Source of the DNA: UBA6164 sp964344155
GTDB taxonomy: Bacteria > Patescibacteriota > Gracilibacteria > BD1-5 > UBA6164
Assembly (NCBI GenBank): GCA_964344155.1
Contig: CAYFMG010000010.1
Location: 1 to 34,380 of the forward strand
Direction of reading: 5' to 3'
DNA length: 34,380 nt
The notes under the pieces are model-generated. The model made no database searches. It saw only the letters and a program-made list of their open reading frames with translations, and was not told where the DNA came from. Positions 27,709-34,380 of the stretch are shown here, piece by piece. Each line of letters starts with the position of its first letter. Position 1 is the stretch's first letter. Made by a program: the position numbers and the translations under genes.

Positions 27709-28689
27709 TTAGTCATCTCATAGTAATTTTAAATCCCTTTCTTCTAAAGCATTTCTTATTTCAGTCATTGCTTTTTTACCAAATCACTTAATTCAAGAAA
27801 GTTTTGTTTCAGTACATTTAGTAAGTTTCTCAACTGAAAGAATGTCTCAGTTAATTAATGCATTTAATGTTCTTGGAGATAATCCCATAATTTCTATAGG
27901 AGTATATGTTTCTTTTTCTTGTTCTTCTTTAAATTCTTCTTTTTCTTTACTTATAAGCTCTGTAACATTTGAAATAAATTGTCCTTCAACTTGTAGTGCT
28001 TCTTCATTGAATAATGAGAAGTAAGAAGTTAACATATTTCAAGAAAATTTTAGAGCATCTGTTGGAGTTATAGATCCATTTGTAGTAATAACCATTTCTA
28101 ATGAATCTAAGTTTGTCATATCTCAAAACCTTGTTTTTTCAACGTTATATTTAACATTTACTACTGGTGAGAAATTTGCATCAACAAGTAACACTTCAAC
28201 ATCTTCTTCTTTTTCCTTTAATTCTTCAACAGTCAGATATCAAGCTCATTTTTCAACTCTGATATCTATATTTAATTCTAGACCGTCTTGATCTATTTCT
28301 GTAATGTATAAATCTGGATTTAAGATTTCTACACCTGCAGGAGTTTCAATATCTCAAGCTGTAACTACACCTGCTTTTGATTTTGATAATTTTAACCACT
28401 CTATTCATGTTTCTTCTTTACTTAGGACTAGTCCTTTTAAGTTAAGAATAATATCTATTATACTATCTTTAACTCATGGTAAAGTTGAATATTCATGACT
28501 TACTCAAGCAACTTTTATTCAAGTAACTCTAGTTCATGGAATAGAAGAAAGTAATATTCTTCTAAGAGAATTTCATAATGTAACTCAATAACCTTTTGGT
28601 AGTGGTCATACAGAGAACGAATTAGAATTCTCACCTGTATCTGTTTGTATTATTTTAGGAACACCTATAGTGTTGTGTATAATATGCAT
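27709..28689 (-). CDS. rpoA: RNA polymerase alpha subunit
   Basis: 326 residues. N-terminal dimerisation domain with 'LPKGYGVTLGNSLRRILLSS', 'GTRVTGIKVAGVSHEYSTLP', 'DIILNLKGL' and 'TLTVEE'-like 'GYLTVEEL'. The C-terminal domain is present: 'MGLSPRTLNALINGDILSVE' and 'LSGIKGFGKKAMTEIRNAL', including the HhH used for promoter UP-element binding. Several glycines are TGA. Lies between rpsD and rplQ as in the alpha operon. Confidence 0.96.
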
Positions 28690-28719
28690 TTTTTTAAATT
28701 GATTACAAAAATAATTAAA

Positions 28720-29343
28720 CTATTTTGAATAAAACTCTACTATTTTTTGAATATCGATTATTTGTTCGAAATCATCTTTAGTAGGTAATGCTTTAATTGT
28801 AATTGTTAACTTCTTAGAATCAACTTCTATCCATTTACACCCAGAAACCTTACCTTTATTTTGTTTACTGAATTCTTCTAGTTCTTCTAGTAAAGATTTA
28901 TATAAAGGACTTTCCTTTAATTTATCTCTTAATGCGATCACATCTCATACTCTAACTGATATAGATGGAACATCTACTTTAACTCAGTTAACTGTAAAAT
29001 GAGCGTGACTTACGAATTGTCTAGATTGTATTCTAGTTCTTGCAAAGTTTGCTCTATAAACTACATTGTCTAATCTTAATTCGATTAATTTTAACATTTT
29101 TTCTCATGTAGTTCATTCAGCTCTAGATTTTTGTGCTTTTTTAAAGTAAGATGAGAATTGTTTTTCTGATAATCCAAACATTCTCTTTGCTAATTGTTTT
29201 TTTCTTAATTGTGTACCAAATTCAGATGATTTTCTAGATCTTAAAGGAGCTCTTCCTTCTTTATTTAAATCATATTTTTCAGTACCAAACAAATTAACAC
29301 CTTCTCTTCTACAAAGCTTTTTCTTTGGTCAAGTATACCTCAT
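28720..29343 (-). CDS. rpsD: Ribosomal protein uS4
   Basis: 207 residues from MRYTGPKKKLCRREGVNLFG. The S4 RNA-binding domain includes 'MLKLIELRLDNVVYRANFAR' and 'SRQFVSHAHFTVNG' with 'PSISVRVGDVIALR'. Primary 16S-binding protein that nucleates the 30S body. TGA glycines interrupt the standard-code frame. Three 7-bp TTTAAAA repeats (29351-29371) fill the short gap to rpsK. Confidence 0.95.
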
Positions 29344-29404
29344 AGTTAAATTTAAAATTTAAAATTTAAAATTTTTGTTTATTTAATGTATGTATTTAAA
29401 AGTA

Positions 29405-29797
29405 TTATAATTTTCTTACTTTTTTCTTTCTACATCCATTGTGTGGAATTGGAGTAATATCATATATAGCTTTTAGATCAACCCCTCCTGAGATTAAACC
29501 TCTTATAGCTTGTTCTCTACCAATACCTATTCATTTAACATAAACATCAACTGATTCAATTGAGTGTAGAGTTTTTGCTTTTTCTACTGCTTGTTCAGCT
29601 GTTAATTGTGCAGCGTAAGGAGTAGACTCTCTAGCACCTTTAAAACCAGCAGATCAACCTGTAGCCCAAGTTAATACATTACCTTTTTCATCTGTAATAC
29701 TAACTATGGTATTATTAAATGAAGCTTTAATATGAGCTTGTCCATGTTGAACTATTTGTCTAGTTTTTTTACTTTTCTTTACAGTTGTTTTAGCCAT
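29405..29797 (-). CDS. rpsK: Ribosomal protein uS11
   Basis: 130 residues. 'GQAHIKASFNNTIVSITDEK', 'WATGWSAGFKGARESTPYAA' and 'IGIGREQAIRGLISGGVDLK' with 'ITPIPHNGCR' near the end are diagnostic. It lines the 30S platform. Part of the infA-rpmJ-rpsM-rpsK-rpsD-rpoA-rplQ order. Confidence 0.96.
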
Positions 29798-29847
29798 AAT
29801 TTAAAATAAATTTTTATAAAATATTATATCATCTTCAGATATGTTTA

Positions 29848-30216
29848 TTATTTCTTTTTACCAGCTATTGCTACAGACTTACCTTTTCTAGTCCTAGCAT
29901 TAGTTTTAGTACTTTGACCTCTAACAGGAAGTCTTTTTCTGTGTCTTTGACCTCTATAACAATTAATTTCTTGTAATCTTTTAATATTACCAGCAACTAA
30001 TCTTCTTAGGTCTCATTCAACAACGTGATTTTCTTTTATTTCGTCTCTGATTTTATCTAAATCAGCTTCAGAAATAGTTTCAATCTTTGTTGTTTTTTCA
30101 ATTCCTACTTTTGCTAATATTTCATTAGCAGCAGTTCTTCCAATACCATATATGTAAGTTAATGCAATTTCTGCATGCTTACCATTTGGTAAATTTACTC
30201 AAGCAATTCTTGCCAT
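29848..30216 (-). CDS. rpsM: Ribosomal protein uS13
   Basis: 122 residues: 'MARIAGVNLPNGKHAEIALT' and 'YIYGIGRTAANEIL' at the start, 'EGDLRRLVAGNIKRLQEINC' in the middle and the basic C-terminal 'RGQRHRKRLPVRGQRTKTNA' that reaches the tRNA sites. Conserved position between rpmJ and rpsK. Confidence 0.96.
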
Positions 30217-30273
30217 ATATTAATAATTAAATATTAAATAATGTTTTTCAACAGTATTGTGTAGTTAATATAT

Positions 30274-30390
30274 TTAACCTTGTCTTTGTTTATGTTTAAC
30301 ATCAGTTTTACATATAACTCTTACAATACCTTTTCTTCTAACAATTTGACAATTTTGACAAATTTTTTTTACAGAAGCTCTTACTTTCAT
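30274..30390 (-). CDS. rpmJ: Ribosomal protein bL36
   Basis: 38 residues: MKVRASVKKICQNCQIVRRK then GIVRVICKTDVKHKQRQG. Cys11, Cys14 and Cys27 with a following His match the zinc-binding bL36 type. Follows infA in the normal order; a short palindrome (30420-30436) lies between them. Confidence 0.95.
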   Translation of the reverse strand: MKVRASVKKICQNCQIVRRKGIVRVICKTDVKHKQRQG

Positions 30391-30419
30391 AGTATCTTTA
30401 AATAAAAAAGTAATAAAAT

Positions 30420-30436
30420 ACACTTTTCAAAAGTGT
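30420..30436. promoter_or_regulatory. Short palindrome between infA and rpmJ
   Basis: ACACTTTT-C-AAAAGTGT. The arms are symmetrical but not followed by a clear T run in the minus direction, so attenuation or mRNA processing is possible but unproven. Confidence 0.3.
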
Positions 30437-30442
30437 AAAAAA

Positions 30443-30673
30443 TTATTTTTGTCTGAAGACTATTCTTCACTTAGTTAGATCATAAGGAGAAAGCTCAACT
30501 AAAACTTTATCTCACTCTATTAGTTTAATAAAGTTATTTCTCATTCTTCAACTAAGGTATCATTGAATAATTCCTCATCAAAACTCTTCTGGTAATTGAA
30601 TATCAAAAACCAGCCCAGGTAGAGCCTTTACAATAGTTCACTCTACCTCTATTTTATCTTGTTTATTTGACAT
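30443..30673 (-). CDS. infA: Translation initiation factor IF-1
   Basis: 76 residues with the S1/OB-fold: 'MSNKQDKIEVEGTIVKALPG', 'GRMRNNFIKLIEGDKVLVEL' and 'SPYDLTKGRIVFRQK'. Five or more glycines are TGA, so the gene has no useful ORF under the standard code. The first gene of the ribosomal block, with a promoter about 35-60 bases upstream. Confidence 0.93.
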
Positions 30674-30707
30674 AAATAAAGTCGATTAAAATTAGAAAAG
30701 TGTCGTG

Positions 30708-30735
30708 ATTATATACATAATGGGAAGAAAAGCAA
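30708..30735 (-). promoter_or_regulatory. Promoter of the infA-to-rpmA ribosomal block
   Basis: On the minus strand TTGCTT (30730-30735), 16-base spacer, TATAAT (30708-30713), 35 bases before the infA ATG. Confidence 0.6.
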
Positions 30736-30759
30736 GTTTTTTTTATTTTTTTGTTAAAA

Positions 30760-30796
30760 AGTAAAAAAACTCCCCTTTTTAAGGAGAGATTTTTTT
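30760..30796. terminator. Hairpin terminator after the duplicated adhesin tail
   Basis: A run of As, CTCcCCTT / AAGGaGAG arms and a T run. On the minus strand it follows the stop (30795-30797) of the duplicated C-terminal fragment. Confidence 0.65.
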
Positions 30797-30839
30797 ACCT
30801 CGCAGTAGCATACTTAAATGGTGCTTTTCGAGAGACTAT
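30795..30839 (-). pseudogene. Duplicated C-terminal fragment of a tail-type adhesin
   Basis: Fourteen codons read IVSRKAPFKYATAR and stop, against IAFADAPFKYATAR at the end of the large adhesin (31388-31430). The last 30 bases of the two copies are nearly identical. It is cut off upstream by the DUF559 element and by an in-frame TAA (30840-30842), so it is a relic of a second gene copy or of a local duplication. Confidence 0.7.
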
Positions 30840-31228
30840 TTATTAGACCACCCCCTAACCCCCTCCTTACTAAGGGAGGGGGAAATTTCTTTAGATATTT
30901 GTTCTAAGCAATTTTTTATATCACTTAAAACTTCTTGATTTTCAAATCTTAATACTTTTATAAAACATGAATTTAAAAATTCTGTTCTTATTTTATCATA
31001 TTCTTCCCTATTTGTATGTATTTCTCAATCTAATTCTATTGCTAATTTATATTTCGGACAATAAAAATCTAATATATACCTTCACACTGAATGTTGTCTT
31101 CTAAATTTCAATCAATTCAATTTTGATTATTTTAAATATTTCCACAAGTACTTTTCTGCTTCTGTTTTATTATTTCTTAAAATTTGTCTTGTTTCTTTTA
31201 ATCTATTACAGTTATTTAGTAGTGTCAT
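30836..31228 (-). pseudogene. DUF559 (Vsr-like) endonuclease with one in-frame TAA
   Basis: 130 codons. Residues after the helix 'RQILRNNKTEAEKYLWKYLK' continue 'SKLNGLKFRRQHSVGRYILD' and 'FYCPKYKLAIELDGEIH', the core of DUF559, a small PD-(D/E)XK/Vsr-like fold. A TAA replaces codon 34 (31127-31129), where family members usually have a residue such as Asn, so it is probably a nonsense mutation or a base-call error. The C-terminus 'SPSLSKEGVRGWSN' is encoded by the palindromic end of the surrounding element, so the gene and the repeat end are physically fused. Confidence 0.85.
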
Positions 31229-31308
31229 AATTTTATTTAATAAATTTTAAATTTTACCCCCTCCCTTAGTAAGGAGGGGGAATGAGCGGTAGCGAAAGGG
31301 GGTGGTCT
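30845..31308. mobile_element. 464-bp palindrome-ended element carrying a DUF559 gene
   Basis: Perfect 12-bp terminal inverted repeats AGACCACCCCCT (30845-30856) and AGGGGGTGGTCT (31297-31308). Each end also holds an internal palindrome, CCCCCTCCTTA...TAAGG-type, at about 30859-30882 and 31257-31280. The single gene inside is DUF559. No clear target duplication is visible. It splits the duplicated tail fragment from the adhesin gene. The ends match the dispersed family A palindromes. Confidence 0.7.
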
Positions 31309-31348
31309 TCATTATACTCAGACCACATTAAAAAATGATTAAAATTAC

Positions 31349-31386
31349 AACAAAAAAAAGAAATTCTCTTGAATTTCTTTTTTGTT
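31349..31386. terminator. Hairpin terminator after the large adhesin
   Basis: AACAAAAAAAAGAAATTC-TCTT-GAATTTCTTTTTTTGTT, directly after the adhesin stop (31388-31390) in the minus direction. Confidence 0.8.
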
Positions 31387-31387
31387 A

Positions 31388-31756
31388 TTACCTCGCCGTA
31401 GCATACTTAAACGGTGCATCAGCAAAGGCTATATAAATATATGTTTGATTTGCATCATTCCACATACCGTTATTTGATCTTAATTTTATACCATTTGATA
31501 CAAAATCAATACCTGAATCATAGTCATATGTAGCTTCATCATAGTTAACACGTAATACTTTATCAGCTAGGTTATATGTATTTCTTTTATTATCAATAAC
31601 TGCCCAAGGATTACTTGCACTAGTTTCTTTAAACATTACATATGCTGGTTTAAACCCTGTATATATAAAATTACCATCATTACTTCAATTACCCACATAA
31701 CTTCCAATTTTACTATACCCTGGTACTGAGTGGAATGCATAGGCTATGTAATCAGA
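31388..31756 (-). pseudogene. C-terminal end of the adhesin, cut off by an in-frame TAA
   Basis: Continues the frame of the upstream gene immediately after TAA at 31757-31759: 'SDYIAYAFHSVPGYSKIGSY', 'GNFIYTGFKPAYVMFK', 'WAVIDNKRNTYN', 'DFVSNGIKLRSN' and 'TYIYIAFADAPFKYATAR'. This is the C-terminal domain of many phage tail-fibre-like and marine surface proteins (DUF7483-like, from memory). An ATG at 31636 could restart translation, but the domain itself clearly spans the TAA. Confidence 0.75.
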
Positions 31757-34380
31757 TTATGCTTGACTTAAAGTAAAGTGATCATTAGTGTTAGCAAAAA
31801 ATGTTGTATTAGTGAAATTACTTGGGAAATAAGCATCAGCTCATGTATCTCACATAGTTTGTTCAAGGTACATAGTATAACGACTACTATCAACCTCTAT
31901 TGATGTACGCCATGCATCAGCAAAACTCCTAGGTTTTATTATCATCATTTCAGGAGCTTTATTTAATCCATGTCCAATACTTCAACTTATTCATGTTCAT
32001 TGATACCCAATAATACTAAACCCTGCAGTAGGATTAGCACTTACTTGTGAAGTTATAGTTCAATCTGTATTTGAAACCGCAGCTCATCCAGCCTTCCAGT
32101 TCCATGCTACTAATTGCTTAAGGTTTTCATTAGTATCAGGATCAGCCCCTGTAGTAAAACCATCACTATTTAGTGAAGTTATTTTTGTAGATTGATCCGC
32201 TTCGGCATAAGTACCATTTGAGATTAACCTTTTTGTTGCCCCTCTAACACGATCAACTAAAATGTTATGATATGCACTTTCTATATTTTTAATCCAAGAT
32301 AAATCTGGAGCAAACCCTAATCAACCTATACTTTTACTACCTCAATTCCCTGTATAAGTCACAGTATCAAAATGTTTGCTTGGGTCTGTTATTGCTGGAG
32401 TTGGTAGATTTGCAGTACTTAGTGCCTTGAATCCTGTTGGTGGACAATATGTAAATTTACCTCATGCATTAGTACAGTCTTGTAATCATGCTAGTCATCA
32501 TTGACCAAAGTTTCATACAGAAACTCATGTCCCATGGTGAGATAAAAATGGTACAACTATATCAGAAGCAGAGTTCCCCATAGCTCTAGGTCAATCTATT
32601 AAAACATTATTTTTATAAAGACTTATTGTTCATGCGTCTTTATCAAGCGCTACACCAACAACATCTCAAGCAGCTAAGTTACCTATATCATAATCTTCCC
32701 GGCTTCAATCAATACGCAATACTCAACCATCATAACCATAATAAACATATGTTCCATCTAATCATTGAGGATTTATTAGAGTAGTATTTGTCTCTACTGA
32801 TTGAGTACCTATGTTATAATTAGTAATTGCTGTACTAGTAGTTGGAATTACTTCCCAGTACCATTTTCAAGAAGAAACTCACATAGATCCTGATTCTCAT
32901 TGCCAATATGCATGAGCACCTGTTATTTTTAGATTTCAATCACTAAGATTAGGATTATAAGCATATTTAGATAATGGACTCCATGTAGCAAAATTATTCT
33001 CTGGACTATCTAGCATTTGATCTGTTGCATCCATATTGTTAACTGTCCAGTTGTTAGCATTACCTGATACATCCTTACCTAAATTAGAACTATCTCTAAA
33101 ATCTAGATGGAATCCGTTTGTACCGTAAGTACCTGTATAGTTTTTTGGTTTCCATTCACCTGTAGTAGAATCAAATTCTCAGAAAGAAGATGGAGTCAAA
33201 GCTTGTCAATCTATAAAGTTTAGATTTGATAAATAACCATCAAAATGAACATTATCTCTAGGATCTTCTCAAATAGTATGAGTAAAAGCCGAATCACTTA
33301 TTCTTAATAATGTATCTTGTGGTGGATAAGATGCAGTAGAAAAATCTGTAATCCTTTCTCCATTTAAATATATTTTTAATCTATCTGATTCTGTAGCAAG
33401 TGTTGTATCCATTACATACGTTATATGATACCATGCTGAAGGATCTCTTAATACAGCTGAACTAGTTAATATATAATTTACATTACTTGTTGAAGCTGCT
33501 GTTAAACCAATCTCATCAGTATTTCTAATAGCTAATACTAAAGAATTTGCTCAAGATGTTGAAACTTTATTTGATAATATTGGTTGAAATGTTCCCATTG
33601 TTCATCTTTTTACCCATGCCGAAAATGTTGTTTTTTTCTGATCTCAAGTAGATGATAAGTTTCTACTCATATATGTAGTATCATCATCATTAAATCTTGC
33701 TGAAGCCATTGGTGCAACTTCACAGACTCCGTTGTTTTCTATAAATCATCCGTTACATGTCCATGCACAATCTGGGATTGTTGGCCATCCGTTTGACCAT
33801 GTTTGTGTTACGTTGGCTATTGTTTCTGTTGAGTCTGCTGGGTTGTTACCTGTTGTACATTGTACACTTCTTGTGTCACTTGTACATGTTCATCCTTCAT
33901 CATGGTATGTAGTATTACATGATAAACTTGTAGTTTGTCATATATCTTCTAGTGTTCAGTTATTACATCTATAGGTGTCTGTTATCATTGTTGTTGACTC
34001 TGTTGTAACTGTACCTGTTGCTGTATGTGAACTTGTTTGTAAGTGTGATAATTGTGGTATTGCGTGTCAGTCTTGTGTTGTTGCTAAACATCATGTATAG
34101 GTAACTGCTGTTGTTGCTATACTTATACTATCACTTGTTAAGCTTTTCTTTGATCAGTAGATTACTGCTCTTGTTACACTCTCTTGTTGTGTTGCATCAT
34201 TTGGATCTAGGTTAGCTAGCCTTGAAATACTTGAATCTGTTACTATATCTGTTCATGTGTAAGCGTTTTTTAGTTTTGTTAGTAATGCTTGTTGTTTTGT
34301 TGTATCTGTTGCTAAATCATTTAGATCTCATGAATATAGTACAAAATCTGATGAGTTTACTAGGTTTGGATTTGTTGTCT
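31757..34380 (-). CDS. Large LamG/SPRY/phage-tail-type surface adhesin (N-terminus off right edge)
   Basis: About 874 codons, open from the right edge to TAA at 31757. From the N-terminal side: a Thr/Gln-rich region homologous to the pilin-like gene at 1-895; a Cys-rich stretch ('CNTTYHDEGGTCTS', 'CAWTCNGGFIENNGVCE'); a LamG-like domain (about 33710-33215, 'TFSAWVKRG', 'AWYHITYVMD', 'LKIYLNGERI'); a SPRY-like domain (about 32920-32480, 'GKWYWEVIP', 'VVGVALDKDAGTISLYKNN'); and a phage-type C-terminal domain starting 'FDTVTYTGNGGSKSIGGLGF' and 'APDLSWIK', interrupted by the TAA. Mixed GGN/TGA glycines. Expected location is the cell surface or a pilus tip, binding glycans or a host receptor (inference). 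Confidence 0.85.
34201..34380. repeat. Dispersed repeat shared with window positions 1-180
   Basis: Matches 1-180 in the same orientation at 174 of 180 positions. It is the coding sequence of the shared adhesin/pilin family, so two family members lie at the two edges. The differences argue against a simple circular-contig overlap. Confidence 0.9.

Noticed and set aside
31757..31759. TAA as a second recoded sense codon
   Set aside because: TAA is the normal stop of almost every intact gene here, so general recoding is excluded; a local mutation or sequencing error is likelier.

Overview
The window reads only under genetic code 25, in which TGA is glycine. Nearly every long gene is broken by TGA at positions where its family has a conserved glycine. 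Examples are the RsmH SAM-binding loop, the SufC ABC signature, the GyrA box and the YvcK glycine loop. Genes end with TAA or TAG. With the low GC content and near-absence of Shine-Dalgarno sequences, this points to a Candidate Phyla Radiation bacterium of the Gracilibacteria / Absconditabacteria (BD1-5/SR1) type. Most of the window is chromosomal housekeeping DNA from a draft assembly (100 Ns at 18677-18776).

Layout. 1-895 (-): N-terminus of a type IV pilin-like protein running off the left edge. 961-3728 (-): polysaccharide flippase, IscR-like Rrf2 regulator, SufU-like scaffold and VKOR. 3928-8919 (-): Fe-S assembly genes in transcription order sufC, sufB, sufD, sufS. Two small plus-strand cassettes (5923-6206 and 7676-8172) lie antisense between sufB/sufD and sufC/sufB. 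9224-11553 (+): rsmH, an ftsL-like gene, recR and a small coiled-coil gene. 11555-14368 (-): yvcK and a short alaS. 14502-20081: two paralogous large plus-strand proteins with conserved ends, different middles and the same promoter, around two small minus-strand genes. 20116-23630 (-): ilvE-type aminotransferase and gyrA. 23795-24973 (+): GlmU-like sugar nucleotidyltransferase. 25024-30673 (-): a compact ribosomal block infA-rpmJ-rpsM-rpsK-rpsD-rpoA-rplQ-rplM-rpsI-rpsL-rpsG-rpmA. 30795-34380 (-): a large LamG/SPRY/phage-tail-type adhesin running off the right edge. A 464-bp element with terminal inverted repeats and a DUF559 nuclease gene sits just downstream of it.

Three themes stand out. 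First, the two window edges hold paralogous members of one family. Joined together they predict a type IV pilin N-terminus carrying LamG, SPRY and phage tail-fibre-like C-terminal domains, a plausible host-recognition pilus adhesin for an epibiotic or predatory cell. Second, a family of C-rich palindromes is scattered directly behind stop codons, and one copy is translated in frame inside sufD. Their ends resemble those of the DUF559 element, which suggests a nuclease-linked palindromic mobile element. Third, glycine codon choice is uneven. TGA dominates ordinary genes, GGN is commoner in ribosomal genes, and TGA is absent from the three suf-cassette genes, which also have strong Shine-Dalgarno sites. 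One large protein switches abruptly from only GGN to only TGA part-way along.
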